From positions 310,001 through 374,000 of the forward strand of contig NZ_JAAGOH010000001.1 of NCBI RefSeq assembly GCF_010499455.1: a stretch of 64,000 bases of DNA, read 5' to 3'. Shown in pieces: positions 6,899-16,453 of the stretch. The notes beneath the pieces are model-generated. The model did not search any database. It saw nothing but the letters and a program-made list of their open reading frames with translations, and was not told where the DNA came from. The stretch's first letter is position 1. Each line of letters opens with the position of its first letter. The stretch comes from Ideonella livida. Lineage in GTDB: Bacteria > Pseudomonadota > Gammaproteobacteria > Burkholderiales > Burkholderiaceae_C. A program made the translations under genes and the position numbers.

Positions 6899-9675
6899 AC
6901 GCGACACCTTCACACCACCGCGGCAGCCCCCTGGGGCTGCGCCGGGTGCTGGGCTGGGCCCTGGGCTGGGTGCTGGGCGGCTTGATCGGCGGGGCACCGG
7001 TCCAGCCGGCGCACGCCCAGACCTGCCTGACCGACGACTTCTCCAGCGGCACCCTCAACGCCAGCCTGTGGAACGTGGCGGGCACCGGCTTCCTGCCCCA
7101 GGTGGTCAACGTGGGCAGCCCCAGCAGCCCCCTGTACCGCCTGCGACTGACCGACAACGGCAACAACCGCGCCACCATGACCCAGCTGCGGCGCTGGTTC
7201 CCGGCCTCCAGCAACCGCATCACGGTGGAGTTCGACTTCTACGCCTACGGCGGTGGGGGCGGTGGCGCGGATGGCGTGGGCCTGGTCCTGTCCGACGCCA
7301 GCGTTCCCCCCTTCCCCGGGGCACCCGGGGGCTCGCTGGGCTATGCCCAGAAGACCGGCGGCAATGGCTTCAATGGCGGCTGGCTGGGCTTCGGACTGGA
7401 TGAGTTCGGCAACTACGCCAATCCCACCGAAGGCCGCGGCGGCTACCCCACGGGCTGGAGCGCCCCGGCCGGCGCCAACCAGGCCCCCGGCTGGCAGCCC
7501 GACGCCATCGCAGTGCGCGGCAGCGGCAGCGGCACCACCGGCTACGCCCTGCTGGCCAGCACCGGCGACCTGGGCACCATGGAAACCTCCTCCACCTCGC
7601 CCTGGCGTTTCCGCTTCACCGTGGACAACAGCGTGGGCAGCGGCGTGTGGGCCAAGGTGGAATACCTCTACGGCAGCAGCTGGGTGACGCTGGTGCCCAG
7701 CTTCAACGTCATGGCCAGCGGCAGCGGGCAGTCGCGCATCCCCGGCGACCTGCTGCTCTCCCTGGCCGCCTCCACCGGCGACCTGACCAACATCCACGAG
7801 ATCGACAACGTGCGCATCTGCGCCAACCGCATCAACGCCGTGGGCAGCTCGGCCAACCCCGCCAGCTTTGAATGCCTGGAGACTGGGCAACTGAGCGTCT
7901 GGAGCGCCAGCGCCCGCAAGCCGCTGTTCACCAAACTCACCGGCACCCCCTTCCGCTTCGACGTCGCCGCACTCAAATCCAGCGGCGCCCTGGAAGATGG
8001 CATGGTGGCTGCCGGCGGCTATGCCAAGACCGTCACGGTGGAACTGTTTGACGCCACCACCGGCGCCGCCTGCGCGGCCCTGTCCTCGCCGGTGGCCAGC
8101 CAGACCCTGACCTACGTCTCCGGCGATGGCGGGCGCAAGACCCTCAGCGCGGACTTCACCCTCAACCGCGCCTACCCCAGCCTGCTGTGCCGCGTGACGG
8201 ACGCCAATGCCGGCAGCCCCGTGGTGGCCTGCGGCAGCGACCGCTTCAGCGTGCGGCCGCCGGCCTTCACCACGCTCAGCGCCAGCCTGGTGGCCGACGC
8301 CACCGGCAGCAGCGCCACCGCCACCCCGACGGCCCCCGCCGGCAGCCCCTTCACCCTGGGCGCCGGCACCGGCACCCCGGGATATGCCGGCACCCCCGAG
8401 GTGGACGCCACCTTGCTGGAGTGGACCGGCGCCCCCAGTGGCGGACGACCCGCGCCGGGTGTGGGCACACTCAGCGGCGCCTTCACCACCGCCGCCAGCG
8501 CCAGCACCGGCAACGGCGCCAGTGGCAGCTTCAGCTACAGCGAGGTGGGCTACTTCCGCCTGCGTGCCGGGGCGGTGGTCGACAGCAGCTTCACCACCAC
8601 ATCCGCTGACCCGGCCAACGGCGACTGCACTGCCGACGCCAGCAACACCCTGGTCAACGGCCGTTACGGCTGCCGCATCGCCAACACCGGCGCCAGCGGC
8701 CATGTGGGCCGCTTCGTGCCCGCCAGGCTGGCCGTGACCCCCGGTGCGCTGACCCACCGCAGCGCCGCGGCCTGCAGCCCGGCCTCCACCTTCTCCTACC
8801 TGGGCGAGTCCTTCAGCCTGAACCTGGGCCTGACCGCCCAGAACACCGGCGGCGCCACCACCCTCAACTACAGCGGCGCCTACGCCCGTCTCGCACTGGC
8901 CAGCACGGCCAGCTGGAGCCTGGCCGGCGTGGCCGGCACCACCCCATTGCCGGCCAGCGGTGCCGGCGCACGCAGTCAGGTGCGCAGCGCCAGCGGCAGC
9001 TGGAGCGGCGGCACCGCCAGCGTCAGCCTGGTGGCTGCCGTGGCCCGGGCGACCAGCGTGGAGGCGCCCCTGGCCGCCGACCTGGGCGTGAGTGCCACCG
9101 ACCCCGACGGGGTGGCCCTGGCCACCCCCGACCTGGACACCGACCTCAACGGCACGCCGGACCGGGTTCGCCTGGCCAGCGTGGACCTGCGCCACGGCCG
9201 GCTCAAACTCGACAGCGCCCAGGGCGCCCCCACCAGCCCCCTGCTGCTGCCCCTGGCGGCGCAGCACTGGAGCGGCAGCGGCTGGACCGACAACATCGCC
9301 GACAGCTGCACCCGGGTGCCCGCCAGCGCCGTCGCCCTGGGCCACCTCACCCGCCAGCTCACCGCCAGCACCACCCGCCTGTCGGGAACCAGTTTTGCCC
9401 TGAGCGCCGGCCGCGGCAACCTGGTGCTGGCCGCGCCCGGTGTCGGGCGCCAGGGCACCGTCGACATCGCCCTCAACCTGGGCGCCGGCCTGAGTGACGC
9501 CAGCTGCCTGCAGCCCTGGGTGCCCCTCAGCCTGACCACCACCGGCGCCAACCTGCAGGCCCTGCGGGGCGCCTGGTGCGGCAGCACCAGCCTGGACCTG
9601 GACCCTTGGGCGCGCGCCACCTTCACCGGCAGCCGCGGCGCCGACCACCTCATCGACATGCGGGAGCGGTACTGA
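6895..9675 (+). CDS. mshQ: MshQ-like pilus-associated protein with lectin-like N-terminus (DUF6701 type)
   Basis: The 926-residue product has a Sec signal peptide (cleavage after PVQPAHA, residue 41), so it is exported rather than processed as a pilin. Residues about 45-270 look like an L-type-lectin/concanavalin fold: GGADGVGLVLSDA, then a Gly-Gly-Ser-Leu-Gly-Tyr turn and NGGWLGFGLDEFGN. The rest is a long Ser/Thr/Ala/Gly-rich beta domain like the DUF6701 region of MshQ proteins. The likely role is a large tip or surface adhesin of the pilus. The ATG at 6895 overlaps the mshP stop (ATGA); the reading frame extends further upstream but inside mshP. Lectin activity is an inference from fold-like sequence only. 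Confidence 0.78.
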   Translation: MNATPSHHRGSPLGLRRVLGWALGWVLGGLIGGAPVQPAHAQTCLTDDFSSGTLNASLWNVAGTGFLPQVVNVGSPSSPLYRLRLTDNGNNRATMTQLRRWFPASSNRITVEFDFYAYGGGGGGADGVGLVLSDASVPPFPGAPGGSLGYAQKTGGNGFNGGWLGFGLDEFGNYANPTEGRGGYPTGWSAPAGANQAPGWQPDAIAVRGSGSGTTGYALLASTGDLGTMETSSTSPWRFRFTVDNSVGSGVWAKVEYLYGSSWVTLVPSFNVMASGSGQSRIPGDLLLSLAASTGDLTNIHEIDNVRICANRINAVGSSANPASFECLETGQLSVWSASARKPLFTKLTGTPFRFDVAALKSSGALEDGMVAAGGYAKTVTVELFDATTGAACAALSSPVASQTLTYVSGDGGRKTLSADFTLNRAYPSLLCRVTDANAGSPVVACGSDRFSVRPPAFTTLSASLVADATGSSATATPTAPAGSPFTLGAGTGTPGYAGTPEVDATLLEWTGAPSGGRPAPGVGTLSGAFTTAASASTGNGASGSFSYSEVGYFRLRAGAVVDSSFTTTSADPANGDCTADASNTLVNGRYGCRIANTGASGHVGRFVPARLAVTPGALTHRSAAACSPASTFSYLGESFSLNLGLTAQNTGGATTLNYSGAYARLALASTASWSLAGVAGTTPLPASGAGARSQVRSASGSWSGGTASVSLVAAVARATSVEAPLAADLGVSATDPDGVALATPDLDTDLNGTPDRVRLASVDLRHGRLKLDSAQGAPTSPLLLPLAAQHWSGSGWTDNIADSCTRVPASAVALGHLTRQLTASTTRLSGTSFALSAGRGNLVLAAPGVGRQGTVDIALNLGAGLSDASCLQPWVPLSLTTTGANLQALRGAWCGSTSLDLDPWARATFTGSRGADHLIDMRERY

Positions 9676-9676
9676 C

Positions 9677-10657
9677 ATGCGCTGGCCCTTCTTTGCCCGG
9701 CGCCGGCCCGACGCCTCTGCCCAGCAGCTGTGCTTCATGCCCACGCCGCAGGGCCTGGTGTGGCTGCGCAGCCGCCCCAGCCCCGGGGGCCCCGAGGTGG
9801 TGCGCCACGGCCTGCTGCAGCGCCCCGACACCCTGGGCGAGGCCGACTGGAGCGAGGCCCTGGCCGAGATCGGTCGCCCCGCCACCCCGGCCATGGCCGT
9901 GCTGCCGCTGGCCGACTACCAGCTGCTGCAGATCGAGGCCCCGCCAGTGCCCCCCGAGGAATTGCGAGCGGCCGCGCGCTGGCGCATACGCGAGCTGGTC
10001 GACGGGCACGTGGACGACATCACGCTGGACGTCTTGCACGTCGGCCCGCCGCCCGGCCCGGGCAGCAGCCCGCAGCCCCTGTTCGTGGTCGCCGCCCCCA
10101 ACCCGCGGGTGGCAGCCTGCGGCGAGCTGGCGCGCCGGGCGGGCTGGGCCTTGTCCGTGGTCGACGTGAGCGACCTGGCCCAACGCAACCTGCACACCGC
10201 CGCCTCCGCCACGCTGGACCTGAGCGACCGGGCCACCGCCTGCCTGGTCCGCCATGCCGACCAGTGCCTGCTGACCCTGTGCGTGGGCGAGGAGCTCTAT
10301 GACACCCGGCGCCTGGCCTGGGACGAGCGCCTGCCCGCCCAGGCGGCCGCGGCCCAAGGGGCCCGGGACACCGGCCTGGACGACGCCGGCGCCCCGCGCC
10401 TGCTCATCGAACTGCAACGCTCCTTTGACGTATGGGAGCGCTCCTGGCCCGACCTGCCCATGAGCCTGCTCTGGCTGGACCTGCAGGACGACACCCCCAC
10501 CCTGGCCCCCTGGCTGCAAGACCAGCTGGGCATGCGCTGCCTGCCCCTGAGCGTGCCCGAGGCCCCCCCCGAGTGGGCCGATCTGTCCGCCGTCACCCGC
10601 CGGCAACTGCTGCCACTGCTGGGCCTGCTGCGGCGCCAACCCTTCGTCCAGCCCTGA
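9677..10657 (+). CDS. mshI: MSHA biogenesis protein MshI (PilM-like)
   Basis: A 326-residue protein without signal peptide, resembling the actin-like MshI/PilM proteins that sit on the cytoplasmic face of the pilus alignment complex. Typical features are the ELRAAARWRIRELVD segment, the LFVVAAPNPRVAACGELARRAGW region and the V-D-V-S-D-L-A-Q-R-N-L segment. It starts one base after the mshQ stop and is followed by PilN-like and PilO-like genes, the standard PilM-N-O order. Confidence 0.8.
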   Translation: MRWPFFARRRPDASAQQLCFMPTPQGLVWLRSRPSPGGPEVVRHGLLQRPDTLGEADWSEALAEIGRPATPAMAVLPLADYQLLQIEAPPVPPEELRAAARWRIRELVDGHVDDITLDVLHVGPPPGPGSSPQPLFVVAAPNPRVAACGELARRAGWALSVVDVSDLAQRNLHTAASATLDLSDRATACLVRHADQCLLTLCVGEELYDTRRLAWDERLPAQAAAAQGARDTGLDDAGAPRLLIELQRSFDVWERSWPDLPMSLLWLDLQDDTPTLAPWLQDQLGMRCLPLSVPEAPPEWADLSAVTRRQLLPLLGLLRRQPFVQP

Positions 10658-10668
10658 GCCGGCACACC

Positions 10669-11367
10669 ATGGCCCAGCAAATCAACCTCCACACCCCCAT
10701 CCTGCTGCAGCCGGTGCGGGTCTTCTCGGCCCGCACCATGGCCACGGCCCTGGGCGTTCTGGCCCTGGGCCTGCTGGGGCTGACCGGCGTGCTGCTGGGC
10801 CACCAGCACCGCGCCGCCCAGGAAGCCCAGGCCACCGCCGCCCGGCAGCAGTTGGAGCTGACCCAGCTGCGTGCTGCCCTGGCTGAGGCCGAACGTACCG
10901 CCGACCCCCAGGCCCTGCGCCAAGAGCTGGCCCGCCTGCAAGAGGCCGAGCGCCAATGGCACCAGGCCCGGCAGGTGAACCTGCACGAGATGCTGCCCGC
11001 CGGACAGGGCCATGCCGAACTGCTGGCCTGGACCGCCCGCGAACTGCCGCCCGCGGTCTGGCTGCGTCAGCTCCAGCTCGCCCCAGACGAGGTGCTGCTG
11101 GAAGGCGCCACCCTGGACACCCTGAGCCTGCAACGCTGGCTGGCCCGGCTGGCCAGCCGTGGCGACCTGCACAGCACGCCCTGGCGGGAGCTGACGGTGC
11201 AGCAGGTGCCACCGGCCGGGACCAGCCGAGGCCCTGAGGGGTCCAGCCCCCCACTGAGCACGGGCGGACTGCCCCCCGGCAGCTGGGCCTTCCGGTTGCG
11301 GGCCGCCCGCCACACGCCACCGGAACATGCGCCACCGCCCGCCGCCGCCCCCGGAGGCTCGCCATGA
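10669..11367 (+). CDS. PilN-like pilus alignment protein
   Basis: The 232-residue product starts MAQQINLHTPILL, a form of the conserved N-terminal INLL peptide with which PilN binds PilM. One transmembrane helix (about 24-46) is followed by a coiled coil rich in Ala, Glu, Gln and Arg (50-100) and a small C-terminal domain. This fits the PilN/GspL-C family, sometimes called MshI2. The frame is open further upstream, but the ATG at 10669 gives the expected N-terminus directly after mshI. It overlaps the next gene by four bases (ATGA). Confidence 0.75.
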   Translation: MAQQINLHTPILLQPVRVFSARTMATALGVLALGLLGLTGVLLGHQHRAAQEAQATAARQQLELTQLRAALAEAERTADPQALRQELARLQEAERQWHQARQVNLHEMLPAGQGHAELLAWTARELPPAVWLRQLQLAPDEVLLEGATLDTLSLQRWLARLASRGDLHSTPWRELTVQQVPPAGTSRGPEGSSPPLSTGGLPPGSWAFRLRAARHTPPEHAPPPAAAPGGSP

Positions 11368-12107
11368 AGACCAAGATGACGGCCACCTTGCGGCGCTGGG
11401 CGCGCCGCCTGGACGCACTGAGCCTGCGCGAGCGGGTGGTCGGCTTCGTGGCCGCCATCGTGCTGCTGCTGACACTGCTGGACCAGGCCGTGGTGCAACC
11501 CGCCCTGCAGGCCAGCGCCCAGCGACAGGCGCTGCTGCGCCAGCAGGCCGACGAGCTGCAACGCCTGCGCCAGCAGCTCGCCAGCCTGACGCGGGACGAC
11601 GGCTCCGAACGCGCCCGCGAACTGACCCCGCTGCGCGAGGCGCTGGCCCAGGCACAGCGCCGGCAAGCGGGCCACGCCGCGGCAACGTCCGGACAGGCAT
11701 CGCCAGCCGTAGTGGCCGCCGCCGCGGCCGAGCTGCCCGCCCTGCTGCGCCAGCTGCTGATGCGCCAGCACCCGCAGGTGGTGCTGGAAGCCCTGCAACT
11801 GCAGGCCCGCGCGCCCCTCACCGCGGCCCCGGCCGCCACTGCCACCACCCCCCTGGCCCAGACACCGGGCGCAGCGCTGTCCACCGCCACCTCAGCCAAC
11901 CCCGCTGGCGGCCCTCCGGGATGGCAAGCCACCGAGCTGCGCCTGCGCGGGCCCTACGCGGCCCTGGTCAGCAGCCTGCAGGCGCTGGAGACTGGATTCC
12001 CGCAGCTGCGCTGGGGTGAAGCCCATTTGCAGGCCCCCCCCACCACCACCGACGGCCCGCCTCAACTGCGTCTGCGGGTGTGGACGCCGCAGGAGCCGGC
12101 ACCATGA
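11364..12107 (+). CDS. mshJ: MSHA biogenesis protein MshJ (PilO-like)
   Basis: This 247-residue inner-membrane protein has a basic N-terminus, the LSLRERVVGF segment typical of PilO/GspM/MshJ, one membrane helix (about 28-46), a coiled coil to about residue 100 and a C-terminal ferredoxin-like domain interrupted by an Ala/Thr/Pro-rich linker. It would pair with the PilN-like protein to link the cytoplasmic and outer-membrane parts of the pilus machine. ATGA overlaps join it to both neighbours. Confidence 0.75.
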   Translation: MKTKMTATLRRWARRLDALSLRERVVGFVAAIVLLLTLLDQAVVQPALQASAQRQALLRQQADELQRLRQQLASLTRDDGSERARELTPLREALAQAQRRQAGHAAATSGQASPAVVAAAAAELPALLRQLLMRQHPQVVLEALQLQARAPLTAAPAATATTPLAQTPGAALSTATSANPAGGPPGWQATELRLRGPYAALVSSLQALETGFPQLRWGEAHLQAPPTTTDGPPQLRLRVWTPQEPAP

Positions 12108-12775
12108 CCCCCGTCCCGCGGTCCACCCTCCATCCCGGCCACCCGGGCTGCTCCTGCGGCGTGCCGGCGCCTCTGCGCCCGGCCCTGCGTCGGCTGCTCA
12201 CCGCCTGGGTCGTGGGCGGGCTGGTGACGGGCGGGCTGGTGACGGGCGGGCTGGCAAGCCCCGCCAACGGACAGGCGCTGCCACCCGGCCCGGCCTCCGG
12301 CCCCCGTGCCCTGGGCCGCATCCCCACGCCCCCCACGCCCGCGTCCCATGCCGTCGTTCGCACGCCAGCCGTCGGCGCACAGCACACGGCCACCGCCCTC
12401 CCGCCGCCGCCGGCCACCCTCCCGCGCGACCCCCTGCGACCGCCCGCGGCGGCACTGACGGCCGCAGGCGGTGACCCCGCCTCCCCAGGCGGCGGTGCCG
12501 CCACCCCGGCCCCCTCGCCCACGACCTCCCGCCCGCCACGGCTGGTGATCGTGATGGACGGCGTGCCACGCGTGGTGGAGCGTGGCTGGCCACGCCGGCC
12601 CGGCGAACGCCTGGGAGACACCCAGCTGGAGCGGGTGGACCCCCAGGCCCTGTGGCTGCGCGACCCCCAGGGCCAGCTCCAGCGCTGGCCGCTCTATCCC
12701 GGGGTCACGCTGCAACCCTCCTCACGACCAGCAGAGCCGGCCCCCACGCCCGGCGCCAAGGAAGCCCGACCATGA
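12104..12775 (+). CDS. mshK: MshK-like pilus biogenesis protein with long Pro/Ala linker
   Basis: The 223-residue product has a single N-terminal membrane segment (about 27-52) and a C-terminal domain with the MshK/PilP-like pattern of a short beta motif (VIVMDGVPRVVERG, then RLGDTQLERVDPQALWLRD). Between them lie roughly 90 residues of Pro/Ala/Thr-rich linker, so the protein is much longer than typical MshK. I chose ATG 12104 (ATGA overlap with mshJ). The membrane segment is partly built from a 15-base tandem repeat. Assignment is mostly from position between mshJ and mshL. Confidence 0.6.
   Translation: MTPVPRSTLHPGHPGCSCGVPAPLRPALRRLLTAWVVGGLVTGGLVTGGLASPANGQALPPGPASGPRALGRIPTPPTPASHAVVRTPAVGAQHTATALPPPPATLPRDPLRPPAAALTAAGGDPASPGGGAATPAPSPTTSRPPRLVIVMDGVPRVVERGWPRRPGERLGDTQLERVDPQALWLRDPQGQLQRWPLYPGVTLQPSSRPAEPAPTPGAKEARP
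12215..12254 (+). repeat. 15-bp tandem repeat within mshK
   Basis: The unit GGCGGGCTGGTGACG occurs twice in full and once in part. It encodes repeated Gly-Gly-Leu-Val-Thr in the membrane segment of the MshK-like protein. The repeat keeps the frame, so copy-number change would lengthen the helix by five residues. Confidence 0.85.
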
Positions 12776-14721
12776 CGCCGCGCCCCCGCCTCCACCGTCC
12801 ACGCCCGTGTCCGGACACCGCTGCCGCCTCCCAAGCCGGAACGCCACGCCCCCCTCGCGCGGCCGCCGGGGCTGCGCTGGTGCTGCTGCTGCACCTGCTG
12901 GGCGGCTGCGCGCCACTGCCCATGACCGAACGGCCCGAAGCCCTGCGCCAGGACCCGGTGCAGACCGTGCTGCAGACCCGGGCCCGGCCGCTGGCTGAGG
13001 GCACCACCTCCGCCGCCCCCGCGGCCGTCCCGGGGGCCGGTGAACGGGGCCCGGGCCCCCGCACCGCCGCTGCCGTGCCGGCCCCCGTCCCGGCCCGGGT
13101 CGCCAGCGCCACGACCGCCCCCCCCGCGCCGGCAGCACCGCCCGAGCCACGTTTTGACCTCATCGTCAACCAGGCCAACGCACGCGATGTCTTCCTCGCC
13201 CTGGTGGCGGAGTCACCCCAGTACAACCTGATGGTCCATCCCGATCTGGGGGGACAGCTCTCGCTGACGCTGCGGCGGGTCACCTTGCGCGAGGCCCTGG
13301 AGGCCATCCGCGAAGTCCACGGCTACGACTTCCGCTTCGAGGGCCGACGCATCACCGTGCTGCCCCCGCAGCTGCAAACCCGGGTGTTCACCGTCAACTA
13401 CCTGCATTCCCAGCGCAAGGGCCGCAGCGAGGTGCGCGTGAGCAGCGGCGCCGCCCCCACCGCCGCACCGGGGGCGGCCGGCAGCACCAATGCCATGGTG
13501 CAGCCTGAAAGCAGCGCCTTGAGCACCGAAGTGCGCGCCGACCTGTGGGCCGAGCTGGACACCGCCGTCAAGGCCCTGGTGGGCCGGGACGGCGGCCGCA
13601 GCGTGATCGTCAGCCCGCACACCGGCCTGATCGCGGTGCGCGCCATGCCCGAAGAGCTGCGGCAGATCGAGCAGCTGCTGCGTGCCACCCGGCTGGCCAT
13701 ACAGCGGCAGGTCATGCTGGACGTGAAGATCGTGCAGGTGGAGCTCAGCGAGAGCTTCCAGAGCGGCATCGACTGGTCCCTGCTCAAGGGCAATGCCGCC
13801 CTGGGCAGCCTGGGCGGCAGTGGCCAGAACGCACTCCTGGCCAACGACGCCGGACTGCCGGTGCTGCCCGCAGGCACGGTGGCCGGCAGCGCACTGGGTC
13901 TGCCTGGCGCCGGCGGCGGCCTGTTCGGCTTGTCCATCGGCACCACCGCCTTCCAATCGGTGCTGGGTTTCCTGGAAACCCAAGGGGAGGTGCAGACGCT
14001 CTCCAGCCCCCGCCTGGCCACGCTCAACAACCAGAAGGCCGTGCTCAAGGTGGGAACGGACGACTACTTCGTCACCAACGTCTCGGGCGGCACGGTCAAC
14101 AACAACGCCGGCGGCGGCACCAACAACAGCACCACCCTGCCGACGCTGACCCTCACCCCGTTCTTCTCGGGCGTCGCCCTGGACGTCACGCCGCAGATCG
14201 ATGAGGGCCACATGATCACCCTGCATGTGCACCCCTCGGTGAGCACGGTGAGCGAGCGCTCCAAGCAGGTGGACCTGGGCGCCTTGGGCAGCTACAAGCT
14301 GCCCCTGGCCTCCAGCAGCATCAACGAGACCGACACCGTGGTGCGCATCCCCGACGGCCAGATCGTCGCCATCGGTGGCCTGATGGAGCAGTCGGCCAGC
14401 CGGCAGACCTCCGGCCTGCCGGGCAGCAGCCGCAGCGCCTTGGGCGCCACCGTGTTGGGCAACCGGGGCAACAGCGCCCGCAAGAAGGAGCTGGTGGTCC
14501 TGATCCGTCCCAGCATCATCCGCAGCGAGGAGGACTGGCAAGCCCAGACCGACGCCGCCTGGCAGGCCCTGCAGCAGCAAGCCCCCACCAAAGTGATCCG
14601 CCTGGAAGGGGCCGCCAGCCCGCTGGCGCCCACCCCGCCGGGCTCCGTCCCACCCGCGGCGACGCCGCCGGCCACCACCACCGCCACCACGAACACGCTC
14701 CCCGCCAGCGCGCGGCCATGA
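12772..14721 (+). CDS. mshL: MSHA secretin MshL
   Basis: This 649-residue lipoprotein is the outer-membrane secretin through which the pilus passes. It has a lipobox (LLHLLGGC), a Pro/Ala-rich stretch, an N-terminal STN-like domain (FLALVAESPQYNLMVHPDLG), a secretin N1-type region and the secretin core with VELSESFQSGIDW, LATLNNQKAVLKVG and SGVALDVTPQID. The C-terminus has a Pro/Thr-rich tail. The start ATG overlaps the mshK stop (ATGA). The stop codon touches a strong hairpin, so the operon probably ends here; mshM and mshN, which usually follow mshL in Vibrio, are absent. Confidence 0.9.
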   Translation: MTPRPRLHRPRPCPDTAAASQAGTPRPPRAAAGAALVLLLHLLGGCAPLPMTERPEALRQDPVQTVLQTRARPLAEGTTSAAPAAVPGAGERGPGPRTAAAVPAPVPARVASATTAPPAPAAPPEPRFDLIVNQANARDVFLALVAESPQYNLMVHPDLGGQLSLTLRRVTLREALEAIREVHGYDFRFEGRRITVLPPQLQTRVFTVNYLHSQRKGRSEVRVSSGAAPTAAPGAAGSTNAMVQPESSALSTEVRADLWAELDTAVKALVGRDGGRSVIVSPHTGLIAVRAMPEELRQIEQLLRATRLAIQRQVMLDVKIVQVELSESFQSGIDWSLLKGNAALGSLGGSGQNALLANDAGLPVLPAGTVAGSALGLPGAGGGLFGLSIGTTAFQSVLGFLETQGEVQTLSSPRLATLNNQKAVLKVGTDDYFVTNVSGGTVNNNAGGGTNNSTTLPTLTLTPFFSGVALDVTPQIDEGHMITLHVHPSVSTVSERSKQVDLGALGSYKLPLASSSINETDTVVRIPDGQIVAIGGLMEQSASRQTSGLPGSSRSALGATVLGNRGNSARKKELVVLIRPSIIRSEEDWQAQTDAAWQALQQQAPTKVIRLEGAASPLAPTPPGSVPPAATPPATTTATTNTLPASARP

Positions 14722-14745
14722 AAAAAGGGCCCCGTAGGGCCCTTT
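14721..14745 (-). terminator. Bidirectional rho-independent terminator between mshL and gltA
   Basis: A 9-bp perfect stem (AAAGGGCCC / GGGCCCTTT) with loop CGTA lies between the convergent mshL and gltA genes. On the minus strand the stem runs into six U residues, a strong terminator for gltA. On the plus strand it ends UUUGG and starts at the last base of the mshL stop codon, so it may also act weakly on the pilus operon. Confidence 0.85.
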
Positions 14746-14803
14746 GGTCGGCAATGGACACCCGGTGCGGCGCCTGGCGGCGCGCACACAGGCGGCCGCG
14801 TGC

Positions 14804-16114
14804 TCAGCGCTGCTCGACCGGCTTGACGGTACGGGCGGCGGCGCCGGTGAACAGTTGACGCGGACGGCCGATCTTGTACTCGGGGTCGCTGATCATCTCG
14901 TTGAGCTGGGCGATCCAGCCCACGGTACGGGCCAGTGCGAAGATGGCGGTGAACAGCTGCACCGGGATGCCGATGGCGCGCTGGACGATGCCCGAGTAGA
15001 AGTCCACGTTCGGATAGAGCTTGCGGGCGACGAAGTAGTCGTCTTCCAGCGCGATCTTCTCGAGGGACATGGCCAGCTTGAACAGCGGGTCGTTCTCCAA
15101 GCCCAGCTCCAGCAGCACTTCCTTGCAGGTTTCCTGCATCAGCTTGGCGCGCGGGTCGTAGTTCTTGTAGACGCGGTGACCGAAGCCCATCAGCTTGACG
15201 CCGCTGTTCTTGTCCTTCACCTGGTTCATGAACTCACCGACCTTGGCCACGCCACCCTTGGCCTGGATCTCGGTCAGCATGTTCAGGCAGGCCTCGTTGG
15301 CGCCACCGTGGGCCGGGCCCCACAGGCAGGCCACACCGGCGGCGATGGCGGCGAACGGGTTGGTGCCCGAGGAGCCGCACAGACGCACGGTGGAGGTGGA
15401 GGCGTTCTGCTCGTGGTCGGCGTGCAGGATGAAGATGCGGTCGAGCGCTCGCTCGATCACCGGGTTCACCTTGTACTCCTCGCACGGGGTGGCAAACATC
15501 ATGCGCATGAAGTTGCCGGCGTAGGACAGGTCGTTCTTCGGGTAGATGAACGGCTGGCCGATGGAGTACTTGTAAGCCATGGCGACCAGCGTGGGCATCT
15601 TGGCGATCAGACGGATCGCCGCGATCTCGCGGTGCTCAGGGTTATTGATGTCGGTGCTGTCGTGATAGAACGCCGACAGGGCGCCCACCAGACCGGTCAT
15701 CACGGCCATCGGGTGCGCATCACGACGGAAGCCGCGCAGGAAGAACTGCATCTGCTCGTTGACCATCGTGTGGTTGAGCACACGCTGGTGGAACGTGCCG
15801 CGCTGCTCGGAGTTCGGCAGCTCTCCGTACAGCAGCAGGTAGCAGGTGTCCAGGTAGTCGCAGTGCACGGCCAGCTGCTCAATGGGGTAGCCGCGGTACA
15901 GCAGCTCGCCCTTGTCGCCATCGATGTAGGTGATGGTGGACTGGCACGACGCGGTGGACAGGAAGCCCGGGTCGTAGGTGAACTTGCCGGTCTGGCCGTA
16001 GAGCTTGCGGATGTCGATCACGTCAGGGCCCACGGTCCCCTTGTAGATCGGCAGGTCCATGCTGGGGCTGCCGTCAGAGAACGACAGGGTGGCTTTCACG
16101 TCGGACGGGGTCAT
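14804..16114 (-). CDS. gltA: Type II citrate synthase
   Basis: The 436-residue enzyme condenses oxaloacetate and acetyl-CoA to citrate. Conserved segments include [29 protein letters not shown] with the active-site His, and [16 protein letters not shown] with the second catalytic His and oxaloacetate-binding Arg. Length and the N-terminal beta domain match hexameric Gram-negative citrate synthases. It is the last gene of the leftward sdh cluster, 27 bases after sdhE, and ends in a rho-independent terminator. Confidence 0.97.
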   Translation of the reverse strand: MTPSDVKATLSFSDGSPSMDLPIYKGTVGPDVIDIRKLYGQTGKFTYDPGFLSTASCQSTITYIDGDKGELLYRGYPIEQLAVHCDYLDTCYLLLYGELPNSEQRGTFHQRVLNHTMVNEQMQFFLRGFRRDAHPMAVMTGLVGALSAFYHDSTDINNPEHREIAAIRLIAKMPTLVAMAYKYSIGQPFIYPKNDLSYAGNFMRMMFATPCEEYKVNPVIERALDRIFILHADHEQNASTSTVRLCGSSGTNPFAAIAAGVACLWGPAHGGANEACLNMLTEIQAKGGVAKVGEFMNQVKDKNSGVKLMGFGHRVYKNYDPRAKLMQETCKEVLLELGLENDPLFKLAMSLEKIALEDDYFVARKLYPNVDFYSGIVQRAIGIPVQLFTAIFALARTVGWIAQLNEMISDPEYKIGRPRQLFTGAAARTVKPVEQR

Positions 16115-16141
16115 CGTCGAGTCCTTTCTTGTGAGAAATCG

Positions 16142-16411
16142 TCAACCGGGTTGGCGCATCTGCGCCAGAACTTCGCGAACCACGGGCTGGTCCAGCGTGC
16201 CTTCGGGGTCCTTGCGGGCGAGCAAGAGGTCCAGCAGATCGTTGTCGGCCAGATCCATGAGCAGCTGAAGCCCTTCCACCTGGCCCACGGTCAGCGTGGA
16301 CTCGTGGCGGCGGAAGAAGCGTTCAACAAACAGATCGTTCTCCAGCAGACCCCGGCGGCAGCGCCACTTCAGGCGGCTGATGGTGGGCGCGTCGACCAGG
16401 GTGTTGTCCAT
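16142..16411 (-). CDS. sdhE: FAD assembly factor SdhE (YgfY family)
   Basis: This 89-residue protein promotes covalent attachment of FAD to SdhA. It has the family RGxxE motif (CRRGLLENDLF) and the downstream DLLDLLLARKDPEG segment. It lies between sdhB and gltA, the usual betaproteobacterial place, 42 bases from sdhB. Confidence is high from motif, length and context. Confidence 0.95.
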   Translation of the reverse strand: MDNTLVDAPTISRLKWRCRRGLLENDLFVERFFRRHESTLTVGQVEGLQLLMDLADNDLLDLLLARKDPEGTLDQPVVREVLAQMRQPG

Positions 16412-16453
16412 CTGGGTAAGGGAGTGAAGCGGGAGAAGGACCTGGGGCGTGGC

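Noticed and set aside
6910-9894. Minus-strand frame of 994 codons opposite mshQ
   Set aside because: Glycine/alanine-rich antisense shadow of mshQ and mshI.
12215-12254. CRISPR-like repeats in mshK
   Set aside because: The 15-base repeat has no spacers and is coding, so it is a simple tandem repeat.
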